NCBI GenBank assembly: GCA_965153455.1
Contig: OZ234503.1
Coordinates: 1,116,001 to 1,180,000, forward strand
Source of the DNA: Sphagnum compactum
Lineage: Eukaryota > Bryophyta > Sphagnopsida > Sphagnales
Length of the DNA: 64,000 nt
Reading direction: 5' to 3'
A program made the translations under genes and the position numbers. Numbering within the stretch: the stretch's first letter is position 1; each line of letters opens with the position of its first letter. This document shows, piece after piece, positions 37,962-50,700 of the stretch. Below the pieces are notes generated by a model. That model was not told the origin of the DNA and made no database searches. It saw only the letters and a program-made list of their open reading frames with translations.

Positions 37962-40900
37962 TCAAGTGGTAGCTGTCATAACATTTGCCCAACTCTCAAA
38001 TGTTGTTGCATAAGGAAATGTGTCCAATGTGAAAAAAAATTGTGCATACATAGGAACAACCAGTTGCATATGTGGATTTAAGTGATTCCACATCTTACTT
38101 TTCAAAAATGAAATAGAACTAAAGCATTGCTTATCCTCAAGAGATCCTGAAACATGTGTCATAGCAATCTTGATTAACTTTAAATACGTTGGAAAGGTAT
38201 GGGATGAGATGAGAAGCATTGATCATGTTCCACAAACGAGTCAAAGGATTACAATTTGTTGATTCACCTTGTTGGCTACCAATACCACCACTTCTGCCAT
38301 CACTTGAGAAGCATTTGATTTCATGGTAAGTTTGAAAAGTCCTTGTTGTGCATCTAAATCCCAACTTGAAATAAAAGCAAGTACCACTAAAATAGATTTG
38401 CCATTTGTTTGAACTCCATATGTGCACTCATTACCATAAAAGTCCATCAGCACCTTCAAATGTTGAGGAAATGTCATGTTTACATCGGCATGCAATCAAT
38501 ATTGGGGATAAACAATTCCCATGGCATCTAATATTGTCTACTCGAAAATTGAACATCAAGTTTTTCAATCAACCCAGCAACTACCTCTACCATTTCCAAC
38601 CTCAACCCACACACCAAATTTTTGCAAAACTTAGACTTTTACTTAAATTTAAACCCATGTAGTCAATCCAAATAGAGTAAAAAGAATGATTTTATAACTA
38701 ATGGAATTCAGATAGCCTTTGGCTTCATGACAAACCAAGTTCATGAGGAAATTTTTAAAGTTAGAACCTTACTTTTACAAGTTGAAGGACATGAACAAAG
38801 GCAACCTATGTCACTAGGAGCACCGCACTTGTTTTTGAACATATGGCACCCCAGTGTGCCTATATTTTGTCCCCGTTCAACAGAAACGCAAGGTGTTCTA
38901 TGGAATCACTATTATAATGTGTGACCCACTTCATGTGAATTTGCCGATGGTCACATACCATCAACCCATTCAATGACCAAAACTCATCACCATTGAAAGC
39001 TATGTTGCTAATTTGTACAACTAACCTTGGCACACCTTTACCGTTGTAATGAAATCAAATATAAAAACATCTTGCCTTTGTGCAAACTTCAACAAATAAC
39101 CAATTGTTTCCATCAATGGAAGCACAATAACAAGTTCGAGGAGGTGCATGTTTGTGAGAAGGTCCAAATTAACTTATACAAGAGCAAAAAATTCCATCAA
39201 ATTGAAATATCAGAAAATTAAATAGATTAATGCAATCTCAATTCCAAACATTCTTAAATGCAACAGATTTTGGACTTATAACAGAAACAAACTCCATCAA
39301 ATTTTGGAATTGCGAATTCTAGTTCATGACATTTGGAGTTTAAGGCTCTATACAAACAAACACAAGAAATCAAGCCATATTCAACCTCAAACATCATCAA
39401 GTTCCAAACATGAATTATAGTTCATTCATGCAAACAATGTCTCTTAGATGCCATAAGCTTTAGACAAGGTTTTGTTTCAAACTATAATTATGCAGACTAT
39501 CTCGAAATAGAATTCATGCAGAAATACAACATGCAAATAAGTAAGCCAAACAAGGTTGAAACTTCTCATTCACCAACAACTTAAACTACCACAATTAAAC
39601 TTAACAATCTAGATTAAATCAAACGACCTAAATAATCATGTTGTAGAAATTAAATTTATAATTGTACCATTTAATGAGGTTGCAAATCATTGGTTTTTGG
39701 AAAATAAAATAACTAAATGATAGAATGAAAAGAATTGATCAAATGAAATTTAAAATTATGCCAATTGCCATTGAAACTAACTCACATCAAGCTTAGGAAA
39801 GATGGTAATCCCATAAGAATAGTTTGAATAATTTACCATTGTCCAACCTTAATACCTCTAGTCACCAATGTCTTAAAAACCAAACAATTAAACCCCCTTG
39901 CAAAATTTGTCTTACAATTCATTCTAGTACATTTAAACTCTTGAGCAGAACATAAGTTTCAATACTTTTTGAACTACAAGTGCAATCAAGCTAAAGTAGA
40001 CGGCTCACTGTTCCTTGTCAAAAACAATTACATTTAACCATGAATTTTTTTTAATTTATTGAAAGTAGAATTTTTTTGATGCAATAATTAACATGATGAT
40101 AATCTTTCATTTTATATTCAAAATGTTGAAAAACCCCATCTTGAAAGTAAATTAAATAGATTTTTTTAAAAAAATCTATTTGCACAAAATGTCCAATCTT
40201 ACAAAATGGGTTACATGTAGATGAAATATGGATATTTTAAAAAATTCAATTTCGTGAAGCCCTAAAAAATACTTATGTATTATCAAATTGTGGATGTTAT
40301 AATCATAATTTGTTAAAATTTTAATATGAAGTAGGTTTGAACACCATTTTGACCCAGTTAGTTTCAAACATACTTTTGACCTACTTTTATGATACCAAAG
40401 TTGTTCAAACTTTGTATCCAACTTCCCATAAACTAAATGCAAGGTCCTATGATTTTATATTTTTACCTCAAAATATTTTGAATCCACTTTCTTGTGTCCA
40501 TATCAAAAATTATTTCACTTTTTAATTGGATTTTGGGCAAACTATTTTTTTGTCTACTTTACCTTGCTAACACCCCTACCTAATAAATTACATCACAATT
40601 TGATAGCATGAAAATTTATAATTTGAATTTCTTAGTGCCCATTGCTCATAGCAAGACTAATTATCCATCAACATTCCCCTACCCATAAACAATGAATCCA
40701 CTCATGAAACTCACAAGAGAAAGAAGCAAAAAAACTAAAAGAAAAAAATCAAAATGTAGAATCACATAAAGTACTAGAAACAATGGATACAATAGAGAAT
40801 TTAATTACATTTACCTTGGCCATTTGTGTAGAAATTTGATCAACTTGCATGATTATAAGCAATGGCTTGTACTCAGCCACGATCCTTCTCAATGGATCAA

Positions 40901-41945
40901 GCATGGACATCTACAGGGTCTCAACATTCTTGAGTATCTTGCTGCTCTTGATTTCCATGCTAGCAACAAGTTTTTAAAACTCCAAATGCCATTTTAGAGA
41001 ACGTGAAAAATATGAATGCAGATTTCTTATGAACACCTCTAATCAAGCAAATAAAGTCAAATTAAACAATGATTGGATCACAAGGTTAATCCAATGAACC
41101 ACACAATCGACACCTGTTGAAAAAGGTGCCCAAACATCCTTTATTTGCTTTGTGACATATGTTTCCCCCCTAAAAAACAGAAGCCCCATCTACACCAAAG
41201 CATAACAATGTTTTTGCCACCTCTTCCCTTGTTAGCCTTCCACATTTCATCAATGATGCCATTATAGTTTCAATAAGATTAAATTGCTACCCAACCCATC
41301 CACAAGTTGCTCCACTTGAAGTAAAATAGGAAGACTGAACCACATATACATGAATACAAATCCATGAAGTTACAATATTGTGGTAACTTCATCACACAAG
41401 ATTGCTATGAACCTAGCAATTTGGATGGCCTTAACATTGACCTCTTGAACTTGGATATGCATGACTTTAGCAAAAGCCTAGCCACTAGTGTTAGACCAAT
41501 GCATTGAGGGGTTATTTGGAACATTCAAACTCTTGAAGAGTTCATACAAGGACTCATACTCTAACATTGGATGACTGTGAAACAAAATATGAAACAAAGA
41601 TTTCATTTGAACAATTTTTTGATTCCCTTCCCTCGCAAGTCTATTCACTTATGCCAAGATTGACTTTGAACCTCTTTGCATATACAATTTGTAATTTTTC
41701 ATGTGTGCATAGTCTTTCGCAAAATATTTTTGCCTTTTCTTGACCCCTAGATTAGGCATACCCCAAGTTGGGCAATGTAATGGCCTTGATGTTTGGTCAA
41801 TGTATCTCATTTATAGCGCATGATTTTTTGTTTCCTTTCAATCAAAGAACAAACTTTGCACTTCACTGAGCTAATTAATCCATCTTAAGACACAATGCCT
41901 TCTGCCCATGGCATTTTGGCTTCCCATTCAATTTGGAAATTCGTA
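37962..41945 (-). pseudogene. Decayed hAT-superfamily transposase (ZNF862-like type), minus strand
   Basis: Translating the minus strand in pieces gives a collinear transposase, broken by stops and frameshifts. Near 41945-41790 there is a zinc-finger-like piece with VKCKVCS and later TKHQGH. From 41650 to 41390 come QMKSLFHILFHSHPM, SMHWSNTSG and AILCDEVTTI. From 41270 to 40820 come a CFGVDGASVF piece, then a VHWIN piece, KWHLEF and RIVAEYKPLL. From 39220 to 38870 come LLKFAQRQDVFIFDF, HRQIHMKWVTHYNSD and EHLAFLLNG. From 38340 to 37962 come FKLTMKSNASQ, NPLTRLWN and the C-terminal dimerisation-type piece GSLEDKQCFSSISFLKSKMW, followed by FFTLDTFPYATTF. Piece order matches the family, but about 1.6 kb (39240-40820) sits where only about 20 codons are expected. 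Not functional. Confidence 0.82.
39240..40820. repeat. Extra DNA inside the minus-strand hAT relic
   Basis: No transposase-like reading is found here, although recognisable transposase lies on both sides. The tract is AT-rich and has no open frame with known motifs. It may be a nested insertion or an original intron that has decayed. Terminal repeats were not identified. Confidence 0.45.
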
Positions 41946-42012
41946 GTGTTATCACATGAACTTTTTGTTATTCTTCCCTTAGTGAACTTTTCTCCTTATA
42001 AGGTGGGTCAAA

Positions 42013-42375
42013 TTAAGAATCAGTTAGATCAATAATAGGAGGATATGGTTCATGGTCTTGAAAATCTTGCAACCCAGTAGCAACAGGAAAAAAAGAAGGA
42101 ACGGAAGGATCAAGAGCAATAGAAGAAGAAGGAATAATGGGATTAGACATACCAATAGGACTAGGAGAAGAAATGGGATCAACAACCAACAAAGGAAGAC
42201 CTTGAACATCAAAATCTGGACTTGAACAACCCCTAGGCCTTACAGAAGATGGAGGATTCCAAGCCCTTTCAAGATGCAATTTTGACCCACTTGAAGAAAT
42301 ATATGACGGTCTAAACATGGTTGAATTTGAAAGGATATGTAAGGAGTGGGTTTCTATTGGAGTTGAAAAATGCAC
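42013..42375 (-). CDS. Hypothetical open frame, possible N-terminal part of the hAT relic
   Basis: This 120-codon frame is rich in Ser and Pro and ends PPIIDLTDS just 70 bp upstream of the first recognisable transposase piece on the same strand. It looks like a disordered protein tail and shows no named domain. Its position suggests that it was the N-terminal region or first exon of the transposon gene. A chance open frame remains possible. Confidence 0.3.
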   Translation of the reverse strand: MHFSTPIETHSLHILSNSTMFRPSYISSSGSKLHLERAWNPPSSVRPRGCSSPDFDVQGLPLLVVDPISSPSPIGMSNPIIPSSSIALDPSVPSFFPVATGLQDFQDHEPYPPIIDLTDS

Positions 42376-42419
42376 GTAGCTTTTTTGACATTGAAAAGTT
42401 TAGGTTTCAAATACACCAA

Positions 42420-42720
42420 GCTTGAAAAATAGATAAACATAAACACAAACATATTGAACAATTTTGAGAAGCACTTAAGAAATGGACATACACAAACACC
42501 AAGACACACCAAACCCTCTTCAAAGATTGATAGACACAAAAAAATAATAATGACTAAGCCCCCTTGAGAGATCAACATATCTAAGAGACAAAGAAAATAT
42601 AGTGACCTAGAAACATCAACAAACACAAACACATTAACACAAATAACGAGCTTGAGAAATCAGTAGACATTGACTAATTGACACATGAGCCCCTTTTGGA
42701 AAATGACAAACATAGAGAAG
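42420..42720. repeat. Degenerate ~44-bp tandem repeat, about 7 units
   Basis: CTTGAGAAATCA-like starts followed by a GACA/AACACAAACAC segment recur at about 42420, 42476, 42521, 42563, 42606, 42652 and 42694. Spacing is 42-56 bp. The units are strongly diverged. Confidence 0.6.
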
Positions 42721-44600
42721 ATACACTGATCGCTTAAATTGAAAAAGAAAATGTTCCAAAGTTCTAGAACTTAAACTTTTTAAGCAAACATGATGCAACT
42801 TGCAAGGTATGTCTTGCACCCACTCATTTGATGTTTGTGAATTGAAAAACTTGCTAGAAGACCATTGCCTACACAATCTTTGCCGCCATTGTCATTGCTA
42901 CAATTGCCTCCAATTTCTAGATCGCGCTTCCAACCGATCTTCAATAAACATGTTGGAGCAATTCCAACAAACTAGGTACACACTCAAAGCTCGAATGGTG
43001 CTTGTGATTAAACATCCCATTCATCCAACCTTTTCCCCTCTCTCATTAAACTAGGCCATGAATCCTTACATTGGCTAGTACATATCTAGTGACTTGAATG
43101 TTGTAATTCAACAAACAAACAAATAAAGAACTTACACCTTAGAGTGTAGACCGAGGCACCATCACACAAAGTTATGTTTTGCATCTTAGCATCCTAACCT
43201 AATGCATGAAGTGTAAAGATTAGGGTTTAGGCGATGAGCCAATCAAGACCACTTGCAGAATCGACAATGGATGTGGCAAAATGGAGTTAATAGTCGATGC
43301 AAACCAACAACATCTAGCCATTAGCAGAACCTTGTTTGGCGAACTGCCCCTTGATTTGGTTGCTTGGGTCATTGCACAAGCTTTTCGAAGGGCAAAATCT
43401 GGCACCATTTCACCAAAAAAAATAATTTTTTCCCTAGGTATTAGTCAAATTCATATGGTTGATAATCACGGTTTTGAAGAAATCACATACCAATGTTGGG
43501 TGGTTCTCATTCGGTGACCCGGTTCTTAGTTCGATTCTCACATGGAAAATCAATTATTCTCATTTTGGGTGAAACTAGGCTAAAAATTGGTTTAAAATTC
43601 TCACCCATGTGAAAATCAACTAGCAGAACCAGAATTGAAATTTTTTAATAAAAAAAATTGAATGGGTTTTCACATGATAACCCAAATCCGGTTCTTAAGG
43701 TTAAGGAAATACGTTGGAATTAGGTTTAGGATTATCAGTTTTAAGGTTAAGGGCAACACCTCCACCAAGGGGTAGATGCTAGTTATGGCGGCTCAGTTTT
43801 GTGATAAAACGGTGTTTTTTCCATGGGTATCTTTTATTCAAATTCTTGTGGTGATTGATATATCTTTAGATCTACTAATTGAGACTTGGATCTAAACTAA
43901 CAACTTCATTATGAAAAGAATTCTATGGTTATTTATTGATAAAAAATTTGTTTGTTAGTAGTAATGGACTTTTAAAGTCAAAAAATATGGACTTGTCGTC
44001 AAACTAGAACATCACAAAATGAAAAAAATTATATTGATTCATATTCCAAATTTGTTATTGAGATTCAATATATAATGTAATACAAGATGATAAATTCGTA
44101 TGAAGAATCTATTTTTTGAAAACCTTAATTGTTTAATAGTTAAGGACTTTTGAACGGTTAAAATTTGACCATATTTTCATAAGTCCACATAAGTTGCAAT
44201 TTTTGTTTAGTTTTCAAAAGAATTGTCCCAAAAGCATAATTTTTGAAAGTTTTAAATGGGGCATTATTTGTTTGGACTTTATGGGTTTTTGTTTTAGGAC
44301 TTCCAAATAAAAAAGTGGCATCAATTACATGAAATACCAGTTTTCACATAGATTTAAGAAGGTTTGTAAGTGATTGAACATGTATTATTCAAATATTAAA
44401 ATACTAATTTTTTTAAAGTAACAACCATGTCCATTTGAATCATTTTAAAGAATCTTATATGAACTTATAGGGAGTGTATTTTTTGTCATTTTTGAGCCAC
44501 TATACTGTGCATTCACCCAGGGGAGACCATGAAAGGAAATTAAATATGAGCGCCAAAATGTTTTTTTGTTTGATTAACATGTGTTTTTTGTGTTTTTGTT
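42721..44600. other. Intergenic, no gene recognised
   Basis: Around 43525-43700 short GGTTCT and TTCTCACATG-like words recur in both orientations, with possible foldback structure. GTTCGATTC near 43530 resembles a B box, but no tRNA fold is present. The open frame at 43281-43517 has no known motif. The remainder is AT-rich. Confidence 0.45.
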
Positions 44601-44639
44601 CATCGTGTTTTGTTTCTTATCCTTTTTTTAATTTTTCAT

Positions 44640-45450
44640 TTGCCCCTTGCCATCACCATTGCTATTGCTTGTTGTGCTATGTCATTCCACACCTTACATT
44701 GCAATTATTTGGCATGGTACATTGTTCCTTGCCTTGTGTTAGTGTTTTTTGGTGTGGTGTGTCACCTTTGCCTTGTGTTGTTACTACTATTTGTTATGGT
44801 CCATCATCCTTCACTTTATGTTGTTGCTACTTACTATGGTGTGTTGTCCTTCACTTTATGCTACTACTGTTTATTGTGGTGCGTTGTCCTTCACCTCGCA
44901 TTGATGATTGTGTGGTTCATCCCCCTTCGCCTTACACTCTTGCTATTTGTTGTGGTGCGTCATCCTTCGCCTTGCACTGCTATTGCTTGTTGTGGTGCAT
45001 TGCTTGTGCCTTATGCTATCATTGTTGTTCGTTATGATTCGCCGTCCCTCACCTTACAGTACTATTTTTGTGGATCTTCACCCTTCGCTTTGTGCTAATG
45101 ATACTTGTTGTGGTGTGTCGTGCTTCACCTTGTGTTGTTATTATTTGTTATGGTGCATCATCCTCATTTTGCGCTATTGTTTATTATGGTTCATCGCCTT
45201 CACCTAAAAACGTTATTGTTTTTAACTGTGGTATGTTGTCCCTTGCCTTGCCCTACTGTTGCTTGTTGTGGTGCATCGCCCTCACCTTACACTATTGCTG
45301 CTCAGTATGGTTCATCATTCCTTGCCTTGCATTACTATTTTGTTGCTCCATGCCTTTTCCAAATACTCACCTCATTGTGTTGTTGTTGGTGCTTATTGTG
45401 GTTTGTCATTCCTCACCTTGCATTACTACTAACGCTTGTTTATTGAAGTG
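44640..45450. repeat. 39-bp minisatellite, about 20 diverged units
   Basis: TGTTGTGGTGC or TGTTATGGTNC recurs every 39 bp or so, for example at 44949 and 44988, alternating with a CCTTCGCCTTGCA-like segment. Because 39 is three times 13, all three plus-strand frames stay open for 100-190 codons and encode 13-residue Leu/Val/Cys-rich repeats. The overlapping of several long frames in one array argues that none is a real gene. Confidence 0.8.
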
Positions 45451-46159
45451 ATGTACCTCCCCCCCTTTCTTGCCATGTATAGGTTTTGGAGCTTGGAATG
45501 CGAGCCTTGAGGTGTTGTGTGTTGTCTTAGAAAAATAAAATAATTTTTTAAAACTTTTTTTTCATTGAAAGTTTTGTTGCTTTGTTTTGAATTTGCATTT
45601 TTTTCTTTGTTGATGTTTTTGGTTTTTTTAAACTTTTTTTTAATCAACCTTTGATTATTTTCTTTCATTTTTTGGTTGCAAGATTTTTTTTTTCCAAACT
45701 CAACTCAAAGATTTTAAACTTGCATTCTAACCTTACATTGCATTTCATTTTTGTAAATGCCTTTGTAACTCCTCTTGTAAATTATAAATACATTTATAAA
45801 TTTGCTTATTGGTAGCCTAAAGGTTTGCATATTATTGTTTGGTTTTTTTCCCCATTCATCTAGTTGAATTTCATCTTGCAATTGATAAATGGAAAAGTCA
45901 TATCAAAATGAAAACATAATAAATAACAATGATGAAATATATTTGAACGATGTTGTAATGTAAGAGAAAAGAATGGAAGAAGAGTCTAAAATTTAACCAA
46001 GTTTGTCAATAGAAGAAATAAATAAATAAAACTTGAAAATTTTGGCATCTTCAAAGAAGAAAATGGAGACATGATAGTAGAAATGCACTATGTTGGTCAT
46101 TTTATTGTGTAAATGACAATAAGCTAGTGGATGTTAAGTGTTTTCAATTGATGAGATGC
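45451..46159. other. Intergenic flank of the plus-strand hAT relic
   Basis: The stretch is AT-rich with T-runs. No gene is seen. It may contain the 5' terminal part of the transposon, whose inverted terminal repeat I could not define. Confidence 0.4.
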
Positions 46160-47740
46160 ATTTTTTGTTATATTAGTTCACTTTTAATAACAAATGCCAA
46201 AACACAAGCAAGGAAAGGTTTGATATTGCATTAGAAAAACATGTTTATGTAGACCATTGTATGATTGCAAAAATATTTGAAAAAGAAATAAACAGTCTAT
46301 TAAAAGATGCAGAAAGACAACCTAGAAAGAAAAGACTTCATGTAAACAGAACCATTATCTCTAACTTTTGTGCTACCAAAGATTCTTATAAGAAAGATGG
46401 TGTGCAATAGAAGCAAATTTTGAAAGATTTAGCTCTTTTAATTATTAAAAACCATTTGCCAATGTATCTTGTTGAAAGTCAATGGTTAAAAAGATTCAGT
46501 TTGCATTTGTGTCCAAGAGTTGTTTTGCTTTCTATAAAATAGTTTTCAAAAGAAATTTTGTCAGAATTGGAAAAAATTAAACAATTTTATGTCTTACCTG
46601 CTTTGGCAAATTGTTATTCTGTCACAACAAGTTTTGGTCTATGGATGTCAAAAGGAGCTTATGACATTTTTGCTTTTGTTATTAATTTTTGGGGGATTGA
46701 TTGGTAGCCAAATCATATTGCAATTAGGCTTTTTGAAGCATTTGATACCTTTGGGCATGCATTAACCAAAGACTTAATTAAGTTATTAAACATGTATGAC
46801 TTGAGAAAAAAATCATTGTTTATGTAAAGATGAAGGATCTAATTTAAATACTATGACTACATCCTTAAAGTCTATTGTAAATTGTGATATTTAAGGTTTG
46901 TTAAAAAGTTTCTAGGGTAGATGTTTTGGCCATGTGCATTCTTTAAGGCTTATTAGTATGTTTTAGTTGATGAAAAAAAATGTAAGGGTTTGAAATATGT
47001 ATTTGTCAAAACTACCCAATATGACTTTTAAAAATACATATTTTGGCGAAAAAATCAAGGAAGCATAAACAACAAGGCTTGTGCATATTCAAATCTTTCT
47101 AAAAAAAAGAAACATTCTAGTTAAACATGGTCATCATCAAAATTTCAATATATTTTTGTTAAGATTTCTTGTAAAAGATATTGATCATTTGCTTTTTTTT
47201 TTGCACATTTTCCAATAGAATCATTATTTTTCAAGAGGTTCTATAGTTCAAAAATGCTATAACGTTTTGTTATAGTAAGCATACTTCAGTGAAGATGACA
47301 ACTAGAGTTCCATCCCTTTTGACATGACATATTTGTCAAATTGTTGGTTTAGAACAGAAACATTTACAGCAAGGGAGATGATGAGAAGTGGATGATGACA
47401 ATGATTTAGATATTTTTCAAGTGACAATAGGGAATACTAAGCCAAAACCTTATTAAAAAAGAATAGTTACTGTTATGAAGTGGATGTGAAAGAGATCAAG
47501 TGTCCCTTTCGATGGTGGGAGAAACATGAAGCCATGTTTCCCATAGTTGGATTTCTTGCTCGTTAAATTCTAGGGATTGTTGGTTTTCAAATAGAGACTA
47601 AAAGGATTTTATCCTTGGCTAGAATCTTCATTAATTTGAAAAGATGTCGTTTACAATCAAAAAATTTAGAGAATTAATTTTTGTGAACAAAAATTGGCCC
47701 TATGATTGTAGAATTGGTTGTAAATCCCCTTCTAACCTTT
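46160..47740 (+). pseudogene. Decayed hAT-superfamily transposase, plus strand
   Basis: Plus-strand translation in pieces gives hAT transposase with several in-frame stops and shifts. At about 46430-46500 there is LALLIIKNHLPMYLVESQWL. At about 46630-46700 there is SFGLWMSKGAYDIFAFVINF. At about 46725-46850 there is LFEAFDTFGHALTKDL, then VYVKDEGSNLNT. The C-terminal dimerisation region follows at about 47480-47700 with VKEIKCPFRWWEKHEAMFP, ILGIVGFQIETKRILSLA and FINLKRCRLQSKNL. The WWEKHE...FP and ETKRILSLA blocks mark the hAT C-terminal domain. The type differs from the minus-strand relic, so the two are not copies of one insertion. It cannot encode an intact enzyme. Confidence 0.85.
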
Positions 47741-50700
47741 TAAAACTTATTGGGATATAAATGCAAACTTAAAAAAAAAGTTGGAACAATTTGAAGGAGC
47801 TTTTGAAAGAGATGAAATTGTGGACTTATAAATTGTTGAAAATCTATTCAAAGTCTATTTTATTGTCAAAAAAATAATGTAAAAAAAAAATTCCAAAAAA
47901 ATATTGAAATATTTGAAATTTGGCTTATGAAAACCGACAAAGAAAATTAATTGTTCTTCAATTGCTAAGAACCACCAAGCTTGAGAACTGGATTTTTTTC
48001 TTTAGAAAAAATTTAATACCCATAACAGTTCTTGTAAGCCCCCTGTTTTTTTAAAAGTAAAAACTAAAGCAGTTCTCACACACTGCTTTAAAGAACCAAA
48101 ATTGGTGGTTTTTTAAAATTAGTGAAAACCACCGAAAACTGTCACATACCTATTTTTTTGATATTATAACCATTATTCTAAACTTTTTGGTCAAGAACAC
48201 AAATTTGGAACATGATTTATGAATTTTTTTGTGAATTTTCTCCTAAGGTAATTTGGAAGTCATTTTATTTTTAAGTTTTTATTTGGAAATTAATTGATTA
48301 AATATGATTTAGTTATGAATTTCCAAAGTTGAGGCTATCGATTTTTTAAGACCATTTTAATTAGGAATATAAATTCTTAAATTTTTCCAATTTTTAAAAT
48401 CCCAAATAAACTTCAAGCCATATATTAGAGCATGCAATTGATAAACATGAAAAAATAATAATTTATAATTGTGAAAACATTTAATGAAAAGGGCGCAAAA
48501 AAATGATTTGGATGTTTTTGGTTCCTTAACCATTCCTTGAGGTGGTTCCTAGTGGTACCACCCAAGGATGGGTTTGCCCACTACCTCCCCTTGGAAGTCC
48601 ACTACCACCTCCTAAAGGTGCCATTGGAGTTATGTGCACCAAACTTGCAATTGACATCGGTCCCAAATTATTTCTTCAGGGCCAATAATAGTAAGATGTT
48701 CCTTTAGAGTAGGGCAAAGATCCAACAAATGGAAAACCATTAGGCATATCAACAACTATCAAAACAAAAGGAATTCCTCGTGTTGAAACAAATGTAATCC
48801 CATAGTCAAATTACCAAAAACTTGAACTCAACTACCAAAGTCATGGATACTTTTATTATATAAGTAGCTACCATAGTACTTGTTACAAACATGATCAGGA
48901 TATCTACCAAAATAGTTGTGGTTTGAGATTGAAATGGTCTTCTAAACACAAAAGGCCATGGTAATGACAAAAAAAACATTCTCCATAGTCATGGCTAAAC
49001 CCTAAACCCTAAATAAAAATCAATGTAATTTTGGTTATTGTAGTCACAATTGTTTCATCCTTTGGTTCAACATTCATATGTGAGAAAACCAAACCTCATG
49101 AACTTGCAATTGATTATGTAATTCTTGCATTCGATTGAATCTTTTTTGAAGTTGTGCGATTTATTCAACAAAGTTCAAAATAGGAGGTGTTTGTGGTGAG
49201 TTTGGTAGTGGATACAACCAAATAACATTTGGCTCATTCCATTCCCATCATATATTGCATCATGTGCTGTTGAAGTAATCGCACATTCATTTTTTATGGC
49301 TTTTCCTTCTTGATCTCTTCCTTGTGCATGGGCTCCATTGCTTCACTTCTTTCCTCCATATGCTAGTCATATTCTAGCAAAACTTCCTCCTTACATTTTG
49401 TTTGACTTTGAATAAACATACCTAGTAAATATTTTCTATTTTGAATACAACACAAATATGTAATCATAGAATAAATCCATACTTGCAACAAATACATACT
49501 TCTATTCACACAATCTACAAAAACACAACAATTTCAACTATGTAAAGCCAATAATTATGCCATATAACTTAAAAATATATGGACATAACAAAAGCAAACA
49601 CATTCAAATTTGTACTTCTAGCAACTAAATTTGCACATTGAAAATTGTAATGTAAAACGTAAACAAAATTGTAAACTGTTCTTCCTCTTTCTACTTTCAA
49701 TTCCTTTATTCTTACTCTACAAGTATTTTTAAACTCCAAAAATGTAAATACAATCCAAATCCACATGAGAGAGGAAATAGTTCCAAATTTCCCTCCAAAA
49801 CCTAATGCGAATTAATAGTAAAGTCTACTTTCAACCATTCCTCCTCCTTGTTACTACCTATTATAATGCTTTAACAATACCCAATGACATATTCGAAATT
49901 ACTAATCACAAATCATTTTATATAAATTTATAATGTTTAAGTTTCTAGAAACATATAAAACTTTGTTTCCTACAAGTGAAATAATTCCTCTACCAAGTCT
50001 AATTGATGTTTTTGATAAGGTTGCCAAATGTAAGACCACTAAAAAGTGTCCAGGTGGAATCTGGAAAATAAAATTAATAATAGAAAACTATCTACCAAAT
50101 GGATTTTGAGGTCATGAAAAATGCTATAGAGGTCAAAAATGTGAAAGGCTATGAGAAATATCCATGAACTTTAAGTTGTATTCTCCCTTTGTTACAAAAA
50201 TCTTTCCTCTTGTTCTCTCATTCCTTCAAATTTACAACATTAAAGTCTAATCAAATCATGAAGACAATGTAAGAATATAAGAAAATCAAGATCAAACAAA
50301 CATTCTATGTAACTTCACTATATTGTTGAATAGCTCACACGATGCATAAGGAAGACATTTCTTCTTTGCTTGAAGCTACAAATTAAGAAATAAACCTACA
50401 ATGTCTTTAAAAATGTACTTCCCATCATGAATTTTTTTAGGATTTTATCCTTGGAATAAACTTGTGCCATCCACGGTTCCACCTTGTAATGTCATTGAGA
50501 AACATTTGATAAAGGTAATGCTGACCAATAAGCTAGTTAATACCCTCTATTGATCTCTTAGTGACTCTTTGAAGGGTCACTAACCTAAAAATTATTTCTT
50601 CAAACCAAAAGTAAACTTTCTATTTTTTCCTAAAGATTTAATTATTTTTTTGTTGGTTAACATGTACCATGGAAAAAAGTCACAAAACTTTCAAGCATCT

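Noticed and set aside
43525-43545. B-box-like GTTCGATTC considered as a tRNA gene
   Set aside because: No acceptor, D or anticodon arm can be formed around it.
44474-45451. Several hydrophobic, Cys-rich open frames that look like membrane proteins
   Set aside because: All three forward frames are open at once over a 39-bp tandem repeat, which is expected from its multiple-of-three period.
48990-49016. Telomere-like CCCTAAA units
   Set aside because: Only about three units, so no evidence of a telomere or a former chromosome end.
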